A stretch of 64,000 nt of DNA from Streptomyces sp. NBC_00663. Its GTDB lineage: Bacteria > Actinomycetota > Actinomycetes > Streptomycetales > Streptomycetaceae. The stretch is taken from contig NZ_CP109027.1 of assembly GCF_036226885.1 (NCBI RefSeq), positions 8,804,001 through 8,868,000 of the forward strand, read 5' to 3'. The position numbers and the translations under genes were made by a program. Under the pieces are notes generated by a model. That model was not told the DNA's origin. It made no database searches and was given only the letters and a program-made list of their open reading frames with translations. Each line of letters opens with the position of its first letter. Positions within the stretch are counted from its first letter, which is position 1. Shown here in pieces: positions 17,013 through 25,237 of the stretch.

Positions 17013-18629
17013 GTGCCCACCCCCCACCCCCCTCGTCCGCCGTACCCGCCCCCCGGCGGAGTTCCAGGGGAATCCGACGACGACCTCGGTGCCCGTCTCC
17101 GCGGCCGTCCGGACGGCGAAGGGGCCCAGTCGGCCGCGCTCTTGATGGCGCGTCACTGGCAGCCGGTCCACGAGTACGCCGTGATCTGCCTCGCCTCCCG
17201 GTCGGAGGTGGCCTCGATGGTCACCGCCGCCGCCTTTCACCAAGTCCTCGACCGCGTCGCGCTCGGCGAACCCGCCACCGCGCTGCGCCCCCGGCTGCTC
17301 GTGCGCGCGCGGGACACGGTCCGGGAGTGGTCGGCCGAGGACCGAATATCCGGTGTTCTCCCCGACCTCGCGAAACCCGCCGGCGGTCGCGGTATGCGGG
17401 CGGCGAAGTCCATGACGCCGGAAAACCGCAAACTCGCCGAGCGTTCATTCCTCGCCCTGCCCGGACTCGCCCGCTGTCTGCTGTGGCACACCGAGGTCGA
17501 GGCCGAGCCGATTGCCGTCCCCGCCGGTCTGCTCGGCATGGATACCGACGCCGCGTCGGCCGCTCTCGAACAGGCGCGTGACAAATTCCGCGAGGGTTGT
17601 GTACATGCCCATCGGGAACTCGCGCCGACCAAGGATTGCCGGTTCTACAACCGACTCCTCGACGTCCCGATTCGGCGCGGCGGCGCCCTGTTGCCGGATG
17701 TCCAGCAGCATCTGGACGAGTGCCGTTACTGCCGTTTCGCCGCCGAACAACTCAGCCATTTCGAAGGCGGGTTGGGGGTGCTGCTCGCCGAGTCCGTGCT
17801 CGGCTGGGGAGCCCGCCGCTACCTCGACTCCCGCCGCGGGAACGACCGGCAGGGCCCGCGCGCCCAGGGCGGCGCCCGGCACGGCGGCGGGCGCCGTCGT
17901 CTGCTGTCCCGCATACCGTCCCCCGGCCGCCGTCCCCCCGAGGGCCCCCGGCCCTCCCGGGTGCTGCTCACCGGAGTGGGCCTCGCCTCGGTGGGGCTGA
18001 TCGCCAGTGTGCTCGCCGTGAGCCTGTGGTCGGACGACGGCGGCGCCGACCCGGCCGCCTCCACCAGCGCCACCGGCAGCGAGTCGGCCCCGGACGGCGT
18101 CTCCGCCTCCCCGCCCGGCACCGCCCAACTGCCCCTGGCGCCAAGCCGGTCCAGGCTGCGCAACGTCGGCGCCGACCTCTGCCTCGACATCCGCGGCGAG
18201 GTGAAGAAGGGCGCCGGGACCGAACTGGAGGCCTGCTCGGACGACGACACCCAGAAATGGACGTACGACGAGGAGGACGGGCTGCTGCGCAGCGCCGCGG
18301 ACCCCGATCTGTGCCTCGACTCGCGGGCCGACGCCGGTGTGGTCATCCTCGGCAGCTGCGCGGACGAGAAGAGCGGGCGCGCCGCCGACGTGCGCTACGA
18401 CATCACCGTGCAGGGCGAGTTGCTCACCCGCTGGGACGAGCAGCTCGCCGTCACCTCCACCAGCGGGGAGCCGGACTCCGACATCGTCGTCAAGGTCCGT
18501 GACGGCTCGAACCAGCAGCGCTGGGTGACGGACGCCGTCTCGCCCAGCGCCGGCGCGCTGTCGGTGCCGGACTCCGACGCCCCGTCCGTGCGGGCCGTCG
18601 ACCTCACCGAGCGGGGGGAGCCCCGCTGA
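17013..18629 (+). CDS. membrane protein: degenerate sigma-like region, zinc-finger motif, one membrane helix, ricin-type lectin domain
   Basis: 538 residues from GTG 17013 (GGAAGGAA 8 nt upstream). Residues about 30-220 are helical and recall a degenerate ECF sigma factor (ALLMARHWQPVHEYAVICLA, then a second helical block with a possible helix-turn-helix). At 233-240 comes HLDECRYC, the His-x3-Cys-x2-Cys zinc motif of anti-sigma factors (ZAS). A basic Pro-rich linker leads to one membrane helix (about 317-339) and an extracellular Ser/Thr linker. A ricin-type beta-trefoil-like domain follows (about 375-510), with repeated DLCLD and Q-K/R-W motifs. So a cytoplasmic sigma/anti-sigma-like part is joined to an external carbohydrate-binding part. 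Function is inferred only; sensing of an extracellular glycan is a reasonable guess. Confidence 0.8.
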   Translation: MPTPHPPRPPYPPPGGVPGESDDDLGARLRGRPDGEGAQSAALLMARHWQPVHEYAVICLASRSEVASMVTAAAFHQVLDRVALGEPATALRPRLLVRARDTVREWSAEDRISGVLPDLAKPAGGRGMRAAKSMTPENRKLAERSFLALPGLARCLLWHTEVEAEPIAVPAGLLGMDTDAASAALEQARDKFREGCVHAHRELAPTKDCRFYNRLLDVPIRRGGALLPDVQQHLDECRYCRFAAEQLSHFEGGLGVLLAESVLGWGARRYLDSRRGNDRQGPRAQGGARHGGGRRRLLSRIPSPGRRPPEGPRPSRVLLTGVGLASVGLIASVLAVSLWSDDGGADPAASTSATGSESAPDGVSASPPGTAQLPLAPSRSRLRNVGADLCLDIRGEVKKGAGTELEACSDDDTQKWTYDEEDGLLRSAADPDLCLDSRADAGVVILGSCADEKSGRAADVRYDITVQGELLTRWDEQLAVTSTSGEPDSDIVVKVRDGSNQQRWVTDAVSPSAGALSVPDSDAPSVRAVDLTERGEPR

Positions 18630-19599
18630 CCACGTCCCGGGGCGGATCGCCCGCCAGATAACCGGCCACGTTCCGCACGGCGGCCAGGGCGATCCGCACC
18701 AGCGTCTCGCGGGTGACGCCCCCGACGTGCGGCGACAGCACCACGCCCGGGGCGCGGAGCAACCGCAGGGCCGGGGTGGGGGGTTCGGGGTCGAAGACGT
18801 CGATGCCCGCCCCGGCGAGGGCGCCCTTGTCCAGGGCGTCGGCGAGGGCGTCCTGGTCGATCAGGGCGCCCCGCGCGGTGTTGACGACGAACGCGGTCGG
18901 CTTGAGCAGCGCGAGCCCTGCCGCGTCGAGGAGATGGCGGGTCTCGTCGGTCAGGGGCGCGTGCAGGGAGACGTAGTCGCTGACGCGCAGCAGTTCGTCG
19001 AGCGGCACATAGCGGGCGCCGCCGAGTCGGGTCTCCGTCTCCTCCGCCACCCGGCGTCGTCCGGTGTAGACGACGGTCATGTCGAACGCGACCGCCCGCC
19101 GGGCGACTTCACGCCCGATCTGGCCCAGCCCGACGATGCCCAGCGTCTTGCCCGACAGCTCGGTCAGGGACCGCTGGAGACGGGGGAGCGCCCAGTCGGC
19201 CTCGACGAGCGCGGTGTGGGCCGGAACCACCTGCTTGGCGAGCGCCAGCATCAGGGCGAAGGTCTGCTCGGCCACGTTCTGCGCCTCGGCGCCGCTGGAG
19301 CCGATGGTGCACACGGGCACCCCGAGGTCGCGTGCGGCCTCGACGTCTACGTAGTCGAAGCCGTGACTCGCGCACTGCACCAGCTCCAACTCGGGTGCGG
19401 CGGCGAGGTGTTCGGCGGTGACCGGGGCCAGCGCCGTGATGACGACATGGGCCGCGCGCAGCGCCGCCGGGTCCTCGTCGGCGCGCTCGACCACGGTGAC
19501 CTCGGCGTCGCCGGGGAAGAGTGTGGCGAGCCCGGCGCCGGCGGTGCGACCGCCTACGTGCGGGGCGATGACGGCGAGTACGTTCTTCGGCGCGGTCAT
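18604..19599 (-). CDS. D-isomer-specific 2-hydroxyacid dehydrogenase
   Basis: 331 residues with the NAD-binding motif GLGQIGREVARR and the family's catalytic Arg (NTARGALIDQDAL), Glu (FDPEPP) and His (SPHVGG). It would reduce a 2-keto acid to a D-2-hydroxy acid or the reverse; related proteins act on phosphoglycerate, glyoxylate or bulky keto acids, and the substrate is not evident. Its ATG overlaps the stop of the upstream hydroxyacid oxidase gene by 4 nt (ATGA), so the two are translationally coupled. Its 3' end overlaps the convergent ricin gene by 26 nt. Confidence 0.92.
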   Translation of the reverse strand: MTAPKNVLAVIAPHVGGRTAGAGLATLFPGDAEVTVVERADEDPAALRAAHVVITALAPVTAEHLAAAPELELVQCASHGFDYVDVEAARDLGVPVCTIGSSGAEAQNVAEQTFALMLALAKQVVPAHTALVEADWALPRLQRSLTELSGKTLGIVGLGQIGREVARRAVAFDMTVVYTGRRRVAEETETRLGGARYVPLDELLRVSDYVSLHAPLTDETRHLLDAAGLALLKPTAFVVNTARGALIDQDALADALDKGALAGAGIDVFDPEPPTPALRLLRAPGVVLSPHVGGVTRETLVRIALAAVRNVAGYLAGDPPRDVVSGAPPAR

Positions 19600-20765
19600 A
19601 CGGGGTCCTCGGTGAGGTCGGCGGGGCCCACGGTGGTGGGGGAGGCGTGGCCGGACAGGGCGAGGGTGAGGTCGAGTTCGGCGAGCAGACAGCGGATCAC
19701 GTGCTCGACGCCGGCCTGTCCGTCCAGGCCGAGACCGTAGACGTACGGCCGTCCCACGAGCACCGCCCGCGCGCCGAGCGCGAGCGCCTTGAAGACGTCG
19801 TCGCCGGTGCGGACACCACTGTCGAAGAGGACGGTGAGCCGGTCGCCGACCGCCTCGGCGACCAGGGGCAGCGCGTCGGCCGCGCCGATCGCCCCGGCGA
19901 CCTGCCGGCCACCGTGGTTGGAGACCACGACGCCGTCCATCCCGGCGTCGGCGGCCAGGCGTGCGTCGTCCGGGTGCTGGATGCCCTTCAGCACGATCGG
20001 CCCGTCCCAGTTCTCCCGCAGGAACGCCAGGTCCGGCCAGGTCTTCGCCGGGTCCGCGAACATGCCCACGAAGTGCATGACCGCCGCGTTCGGGTCCTCG
20101 TGCACCGGCTTGGCCAGGGCCGCCTGGAACGCCGGGTCGGAGAAGTAGTTGGCGGTGCCGACCCCGTGCAGGAACGGCAGATACGCCTGGTCCAGGTCAC
20201 GGGGCCGCCAGGCCAGCAGCGGGGTGTCCAGCGTGACCACGAGCACCGTGAACCCGGCCGCCTTCGCGCGCCGCAGGAAGCTCCGGGCGACCTCCGGGTC
20301 CTTGGGCCAGTACAGCTGGAACCAGCGCTCGGCGTCCCCCATCGCCTCCGCGACCTGCTCCATCGGTGTGCTGGAGGCGGAGGACAGGATGTACGGCACG
20401 CCCTGCGCGGCGGCGGCCCGGGCGGCGGCGCACTCGGCGTCCGGGTGCATGATCGACAGCACGCCGACCGGCGCCAGGGCCAGCGGGGCGGGCAGCGAGC
20501 GGCCGAGGACCTCCACGGAGAGATCGCGCTCGTGCACGTCCCGCAGCATGCGGGGCACGATCCGACGGCGTTCCAGGGCCGCCCGGTTGGCGCGGGCGGT
20601 GCTGCCGTCGCCCGCGCTGCCCGCCACATAGCCGACCGGCCCGGGCCCGAGCCGCTGCTCGGTGAGCTCCTCCAGGCGGGTCAGATCGGTCGGGAGCCGC
20701 GGCACGGCCCCCGACATCCCGTTGAGATAGATCTCGTACTGGAAATCCGCCCAGTGCTTGGCCAT
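19596..20765 (-). CDS. FMN-dependent alpha-hydroxy-acid oxidase / lactate 2-monooxygenase-like enzyme
   Basis: 389 residues, a TIM-barrel FMN enzyme of the glycolate oxidase/lactate monooxygenase family. The FMN and substrate motifs are clear: APVGVLS near residue 97, the catalytic His in SNHGGRQVAGAIGAADALP (the conserved Arg follows), and FDSGVRTGDDVFKALALGA for phosphate binding. It oxidises an L-2-hydroxy acid to a keto acid or an oxidatively decarboxylated product. Paired with a D-2-hydroxyacid dehydrogenase in a coupled operon, it suggests interconversion of L- and D-2-hydroxy acids through the keto acid. Confidence 0.92.
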   Translation of the reverse strand: MAKHWADFQYEIYLNGMSGAVPRLPTDLTRLEELTEQRLGPGPVGYVAGSAGDGSTARANRAALERRRIVPRMLRDVHERDLSVEVLGRSLPAPLALAPVGVLSIMHPDAECAAARAAAAQGVPYILSSASSTPMEQVAEAMGDAERWFQLYWPKDPEVARSFLRRAKAAGFTVLVVTLDTPLLAWRPRDLDQAYLPFLHGVGTANYFSDPAFQAALAKPVHEDPNAAVMHFVGMFADPAKTWPDLAFLRENWDGPIVLKGIQHPDDARLAADAGMDGVVVSNHGGRQVAGAIGAADALPLVAEAVGDRLTVLFDSGVRTGDDVFKALALGARAVLVGRPYVYGLGLDGQAGVEHVIRCLLAELDLTLALSGHASPTTVGPADLTEDPV

Positions 20766-20846
20766 CCGATGGTCCCGCCTCTCGTCGCTGAGAACGCGTT
20801 GCGCCCCGACGATACTGGCGAGTAAGGGCCGGTCGGCACACCGGGG

Positions 20847-22430
20847 TCAGCCGCCCTTCGCCGCCGCGACCGGCTCCGGCTCGCCGGACCCCGCGCCCGG
20901 TCCCGTGATGGCCGGGACCGGCATGTCGACGGTGCGGGCCAGCCGTGCGCCCTGCGGCCCGTACACGGCACGGGGTTCGGGGAACACCCGCAGCAGCGTC
21001 AGGAACAGCACCGCGGAGACCACCAGCGACAGCGGCAGGCTGATGTCGACGCCGTTGGCCAGATCGCCCAGCGGGCCGACGAACTGGCCCGGGATGTTGG
21101 TGAACAGCACACCGAGCAGCGCGGAGACCCACCAGGCGGTCATGCCGCGCCAGTTCCAGCCGTGCGCGAACCAGTAACGGCCGCCGCGCTGACGGCGGTT
21201 GAAGACCTGGAGCGCCTCCGGGTCGTACCAGCCGCGGCGGGTCCAGAAGCCGAGCATCATCACGACCATCCACGGCGTCGTGCAGGTGATGATCATCGTG
21301 GCGAACGTCGAGATCGACTGGACGAGGTCCAGGCCGAACCGGCCGATGAAGATGAACGCGATCGACGCGACACCGACCAGCAGCGTCGCCTGCACCCGGG
21401 ACAGCCGCGGGAACACCGAGGAGAAGTCGAGGCCGGTGCCGTACAGCGCGGTCGTGCCCGTCGACATGCCGCCGATCAGCGCCAGCAGACACACCGGCAG
21501 GAAGAACCAGCCCGGCGAGATGGCGAGCAGTCCGCCCACGAAGTCGGGGGCCGCGGGGTCGACGTAGTCCGGGGCCTTGGTCGCGATGATGCTGGCGGTG
21601 CCCAGGCCGAACAGGAACGGCAGCAGCGTGGCGATCTGCGACAGGAACGCCGCGCCGATCACCCGGCGGCGCGGGGTGTGCGCCGGGATGTAGCGCGACC
21701 AGTCGCCGAGGAACGCGCCGAAGGACACCGGGTTCGACAGCACGATCAGCGCGGCGCCGATGAAGGACGGCCAGAACAGGGACTGTGTCGCCGCGTCCGC
21801 CGAGTCGGTGAAGACACCCGTGTACGAGGGGTCGAAGTCACCGGCGAAGGCGATCGCGCCGACCACGAACAGCACGCTCGCCGAGGTCACCGCGACCTTG
21901 TTGACGAACAGCATGAACCGGAAGCCGTACACGCACACCGCGAGGACCAGACAGGCGAACAGCGCGTACGCCACGACGTAGCTCAGATCGCCGCGCGGCA
22001 GCCCGAACAGCCGGTGGGCGCCGCCGACCAGGGCGTCGCCGGAGCTCCACACCGAGATGGAGAAGAAGGCGATCGCCGTCAGCAGGGAGAGGAACGAGCC
22101 GACCACCCGGCCGTGCACACCGAGGTGCGCAGAGGAGGAGACGGCGTTGTTGGTGCCGTTGACCGGTCCGAACACCGCCATCGGACACAGGATCAGCGCA
22201 CCCACGACCACGCCGAGGAGGGTGGCCGCCAGACCCTGCCAGAAGGAGAGCCCGAACAGGATCGGGAAGGCGCCCAGCACACAGGTGGAGAAGGTGTTGG
22301 CGCCGCCGAAGGCGAGCCGGAACAGGTCCAGCGGGGTGGCGGTGCGGTCCGCGTCGGGGATGCGGTCGACGCCGTGGGTCTCGACCTCGGTCAGGGACGG
22401 CGCGGACGAGGGGTCGGGCTGCGGGGACAA
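20847..22430 (-). CDS. NCS1-family purine/cytosine-type permease
   Basis: 527 residues from TTG 22430, chosen because GGAG lies 5-6 nt upstream and the protein then begins just before the first domain; the longer open frame adds 57 Pro/Arg-rich residues that look non-coding. Twelve membrane segments are visible. The first helices carry LFRLAFGGANTFSTCVLGAF and CPMAVFGPVNGTNNAVSS, typical of NCS1 nucleobase:cation symporters. ISPGWFFLPVCLLALIGG and the following GTTALYGTGLDFSS match the second half. The exact substrate (cytosine, purine, hydantoin or thiamine precursor) is not determinable here. It lies 81 nt upstream of the hydroxyacid oxidase gene, with which it could be co-transcribed. Confidence 0.88.
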   Translation of the reverse strand: MSPQPDPSSAPSLTEVETHGVDRIPDADRTATPLDLFRLAFGGANTFSTCVLGAFPILFGLSFWQGLAATLLGVVVGALILCPMAVFGPVNGTNNAVSSSAHLGVHGRVVGSFLSLLTAIAFFSISVWSSGDALVGGAHRLFGLPRGDLSYVVAYALFACLVLAVCVYGFRFMLFVNKVAVTSASVLFVVGAIAFAGDFDPSYTGVFTDSADAATQSLFWPSFIGAALIVLSNPVSFGAFLGDWSRYIPAHTPRRRVIGAAFLSQIATLLPFLFGLGTASIIATKAPDYVDPAAPDFVGGLLAISPGWFFLPVCLLALIGGMSTGTTALYGTGLDFSSVFPRLSRVQATLLVGVASIAFIFIGRFGLDLVQSISTFATMIITCTTPWMVVMMLGFWTRRGWYDPEALQVFNRRQRGGRYWFAHGWNWRGMTAWWVSALLGVLFTNIPGQFVGPLGDLANGVDISLPLSLVVSAVLFLTLLRVFPEPRAVYGPQGARLARTVDMPVPAITGPGAGSGEPEPVAAAKGG

Positions 22431-22631
22431 GGGGGCTCCAGCGAGGGGGACCGGCGGTGGAGCGCGTCGTGGCGCGGGGAGGGGGCGGGGGAGGGCCGGT
22501 CGCCGTCGCGGGGGTGTGCGGCGGGAGAGGGGCCGTCCTCTCGGGGGTCTGCCGACGGTAAGGCCGGGGTCAAGGACCGCACCAGAGGAAGTTTCATCCA
22601 TTCCTCGCGCCGCTGATGTACGAAACCTCCA

Positions 22632-23183
22632 TCACTCGGTGTCCTTCGGTGCCTCCTCCTGCTCGGCGTCGGGTCCCTGCGCCCGTACCCGCTGGACGTG
22701 TTCGAGGGAATCGCGCAGCTCGGTGAGCCAGTCGTCGGTGTGCCGCTGGACGAGCCGGACGCACCAGGCGAGCGCGTCGCTGCGGCTGCGCGCGACCCCG
22801 CCCGCGATGAGCGTGTCCAGGACCTGGCGCTCGGGCTGGCGCAGCCGGGTCATCACGGGCGCGGCCACGTGCGTGAACAGGGCGCGTTCCCCGGCGCACT
22901 CCACACCCCAGGACACCTTGCGGCGGAACCGGTGCTCGGCCTCGCCGGCCACCTCGATCCGGGCCTCGCGGGTGCGCTCCCGGAACTCCTGTATCCGGCT
23001 CTGCACGGCCGCCTCCCGCTCGGTGGCCGAGGCGCCCTCGGCGAGCCGCGGGGCGGGGATGCGGCCGATGACGGTGATCTCCTCGCGGTCGACCGTCAGC
23101 TCGGCCAGTTCCTCGAAGAGGTCGTCCGGCAGCCGTCCGGCGAACCAGCCGCGCAGCTTCTCTCGTTGCTCTGTCGTAATCAT
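22632..23183 (-). CDS. conserved hypothetical protein, charged and helical
   Basis: 183 residues from ATG 23183; the frame is open further upstream but those codons overlap the SSI promoter region. No family recognised. It is rich in Arg, Glu and Leu. The N-terminus reads MITTEQREKLRGWFAGRLPD, the middle has VIGRIPAPRL, then long charged helices, and the end is acidic (AEQEEAPKDTE). The absence of signal peptide or membrane segment suggests the cytoplasm. GTAATC and GATTAC, 10 nt apart, form a small inverted repeat across the start codon; with no Shine-Dalgarno in place a leaderless message is likely. It is divergent from the SSI gene. Confidence 0.75.
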   Translation of the reverse strand: MITTEQREKLRGWFAGRLPDDLFEELAELTVDREEITVIGRIPAPRLAEGASATEREAAVQSRIQEFRERTREARIEVAGEAEHRFRRKVSWGVECAGERALFTHVAAPVMTRLRQPERQVLDTLIAGGVARSRSDALAWCVRLVQRHTDDWLTELRDSLEHVQRVRAQGPDAEQEEAPKDTE

Positions 23184-23507
23184 GTAATGACGATTACTCC
23201 ACCGGAGCATGAACACAAGGGGGCGGAGCGGGGTCAGCCGAGAGCTCAACCGGAATGTTTCAGGCCGATTGCGGAGCCGGTGTGAACCGGCCATTCGGTC
23301 GGGCGCGGCGATCAAGAACCGTGTGGTTACTGGGCTCCGGTGTTCGAATTCCGTGACTTCGCGCCACTGATTCAACACGCAAGGTTACTGAATCACGTGG
23401 GGTCGATGTGTGTTCCGGCCGCCGACTCGGCAGACTCGCGCTCGCCGCACCGACGCCGACCGTGCCGGGCGCGGCACCACCCTCGTCTCAGCGGAAGGAT
23501 GCTCATC
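23184..23507. promoter_or_regulatory. 324-nt divergent regulatory region upstream of the SSI gene, with an inverted repeat
   Basis: No gene. TGATTCA (23368-23374) and TGAATCA (23389-23395) form a perfect inverted repeat whose half-site centres are 21 bp apart, two helical turns, as for a dimeric regulator. GGTTACTG occurs twice in direct orientation (23325-23332 and 23383-23390). SSI genes in streptomycetes are growth-phase controlled, so this is a plausible operator; the regulator is not identified. Confidence 0.45.
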
Positions 23508-23930
23508 ATGCGGAACACCGCGCGCTGGGCGGCGACCCTCGCTCTCACGGCCACCGCCGTCTGCGGCCCCCTCACCGGGACCGCGCTCGCCGCCACTGAC
23601 TCGCTCTACGCCCCCTCGGCCCTGGTCCTCACCACGGGCCACGGCGACAGCGCCGCCACCGCCACCCCGGCCCGCGCGGTCACCCTCACCTGCGCCCCCA
23701 CGTCCTCCGGCACCCATCCCGCGGCGGCCCTCGCCTGCGCGGAACTGCGCGGCGTGGGCGGCGACTTCGACGCGCTGGAGCCCCGCGACGACGTGATGTG
23801 CACCAAGGAGTACGACCCCGTGGTGGTCACCGTCGACGGTGTCTGGCAGGGCCGACGCGTCTCCTACGAGCGCACCTTCGCCAACGAGTGCGTGAAGAGC
23901 TCCCTCGGGTCGAGTCTCTTCACCTTCTAG
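23508..23930 (+). CDS. subtilisin inhibitor-like (SSI) secreted protease inhibitor
   Basis: 140 residues from ATG 23508 (GGAAGG 9 nt upstream). A Sec signal peptide (about 1-28, ending GTALA) is followed by the SSI fold: LYAPSALVLT, VTLTCAP, HPAAALACAELRGVGGDF, and DPVVVTVDGVWQGRRVSYER with FANECVK. The four Cys for the two conserved disulfides are present. The reactive loop reads MCTKEYDPV: the P1 residue equals Lys, where SSI itself has Met, so trypsin-like enzymes should be inhibited best. It is exported as a dimeric inhibitor of the organism's own serine proteases, part of the control of aerial growth and protein turnover. Confidence 0.96.
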   Translation: MRNTARWAATLALTATAVCGPLTGTALAATDSLYAPSALVLTTGHGDSAATATPARAVTLTCAPTSSGTHPAAALACAELRGVGGDFDALEPRDDVMCTKEYDPVVVTVDGVWQGRRVSYERTFANECVKSSLGSSLFTF

Positions 23931-24073
23931 GACCGGGGTCGCTCGGTCCCTGTGGAACCGGACGGCCGCCCGTGGCTGGGGAGCGCGGGCGCCGTCACGG
24001 GGACCGGTGCGATCTCGCACCGGGGGCCGGCTGGGCGGAGTGGGGCCGCCCGGCCGGCCTTCGTAACGTGTGT

Positions 24074-24448
24074 TCACCGCCGCTGCCCGGGGATTCCGGG
24101 CAGCGGCGGAAACCGGCCGAGGAGCCCCGAGGCCCGCAACAGCCGTCGTATACGGGGACTTTCCGAGACCACCCGCAGCCGGCCGCCGCGCTCCCGGGCG
24201 CGGGACTCCGCCCGGCACAGGACGCGCAGACCGGAGCAGTCGAAGAAGGCGACAGTGCGCAGGTCGACCAGGACGTCCGGTCGAGTCACCTCCGTCACCG
24301 CGTGCAGATGCTCCGCGAGGGAGCCGGCGGTCGCCATGTCGATGTCTCCCGTCGCCTCGACCACGGTGAAGCCGCCGTCGTGCGGATAGGTGCGGGCGTA
24401 CGGGTTGGCTGTTGGATCGGGGGCGCGATCGCCGGATCCCGGTGTCAT
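24074..24448 (-). CDS. STAS-domain anti-anti-sigma factor
   Basis: 124 residues, a single STAS domain. VEATGDIDMATAGSLAEHL and FFDCSGLRVLCRAESRARER are the two hallmark motifs; the Ser in DCSG is the site phosphorylated by RsbW/SpoIIAB-like kinases and cleared by SpoIIE/RsbU phosphatases. When unphosphorylated it would bind an anti-sigma kinase and free a sigma factor. No anti-sigma or sigma gene is beside it. Three SpoIIE-type phosphatases in this window (4.4, 38.3 and 47.8 kb) are possible partners, which is inference. ATG follows GAGGTGGAG at 5 nt. Confidence 0.92.
   Translation of the reverse strand: MTPGSGDRAPDPTANPYARTYPHDGGFTVVEATGDIDMATAGSLAEHLHAVTEVTRPDVLVDLRTVAFFDCSGLRVLCRAESRARERGGRLRVVSESPRIRRLLRASGLLGRFPPLPGIPGQRR
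24077..24109 (+). terminator. hairpin at the end of the STAS gene, possible SSI terminator
   Basis: CCGCCGCTGCCCGG (24077-24090) and CCGGGCAGCGGCGG (24096-24109) form a perfect 14-bp stem with a 5-nt loop. It directly abuts the STAS stop codon and encodes that protein's last residues, yet it is the only strong hairpin after the convergent SSI gene. It could end transcription entering from the plus strand. Confidence 0.5.
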
Positions 24449-24694
24449 GTCGGCTCCACCTCGGCTGGGGCGCGCATTGGATCTCGGTAGCTACCCCGGC
24501 CGGGTACCCGGCATCCCGCGGGTCCTCCCCGCACAAGATCTAGTTCACCCGACCCGGTGAATTTCAGGCGGAGACATTGACTCTCCACCTGTCTTTCTGC
24601 GAACAGCCGCCCTGTTCAAGCGGTCCGCGGCGTCGTACAGTCGCGGTGCTGCCCTGGTCCCCGGCCGCATCGACGGCGAAGCAAGGGGTGGGGC

Positions 24695-25156
24695 GTGGGT
24701 ACGCCGGTACGGACGAGCGCGGACGAGCCTCCGCTGCTCACCGAGTACGGGCTCATGGAGCCCGCCTTGGAGATGGAGTTCGCGGCGCACTTCACCCGAC
24801 TCGGCGGTGCCGACGCCTCGGACGCCGCCGCGGCAGCGGTCACCGGAGTGGTCGAGGCCCCGGCCGCCTTCGTCGCCGCCCTGCTGGACGCCGCGCACCG
24901 GGTGAACGGCTGCCTCCTCGCCCGCACCAGGGCCGACGTCTGCCGGATCGTCCTCACCGCCGACCGCACCGGCATCACCGTCGCGGGCACCGACGACACC
25001 ACGATCGCGCTGGACCGCGCCCACGACAGCCGCGCCCGTGATCTGCCCGTGTCGGCCGTCGTCGACGGCCTGCACATCCGGCACGGGCCCGAGGGTCATG
25101 TGTGGGTGGTGTGGCAGGGGGCCTGGTGCGCCGGAGGCGGACAGCCGGAGCCGTAG
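24695..25156 (+). CDS. hypothetical protein, small cytoplasmic
   Basis: 153 residues from GTG 24695 (preceded by GGGGTGGGGC). No family recognised. The first half is acidic and helical (LMEPALEMEFAAHF, DAAAAAVTGVVEAP). The second half alternates like a beta sheet (VCRIVLTADRTGITVAG, then GLHIRHGPEGHVWVVWQG) and ends with Gly/Pro. No signal peptide or membrane segment. The 246-nt region before it, shared with the divergent STAS gene, has no promoter I can name. Codon use is typical of the neighbours, which supports a real gene. Confidence 0.6.
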   Translation: MGTPVRTSADEPPLLTEYGLMEPALEMEFAAHFTRLGGADASDAAAAAVTGVVEAPAAFVAALLDAAHRVNGCLLARTRADVCRIVLTADRTGITVAGTDDTTIALDRAHDSRARDLPVSAVVDGLHIRHGPEGHVWVVWQGAWCAGGGQPEP

Positions 25157-25237
25157 GTGGCCGTGGGCGTCGGCCTACGGAGTCCGCCGGGCGCGCTCGG
25201 ACTGCTTCCTGTCGTGGGTCGTCACGGTGTCCTCATC

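Noticed and set aside
22431..22601. 57 extra N-terminal codons of the NCS1 permease frame
   Set aside because: Pro/Arg-rich, no ribosome site at the ATG, and a good GGAG precedes the TTG at 22430; treated as untranslated leader.
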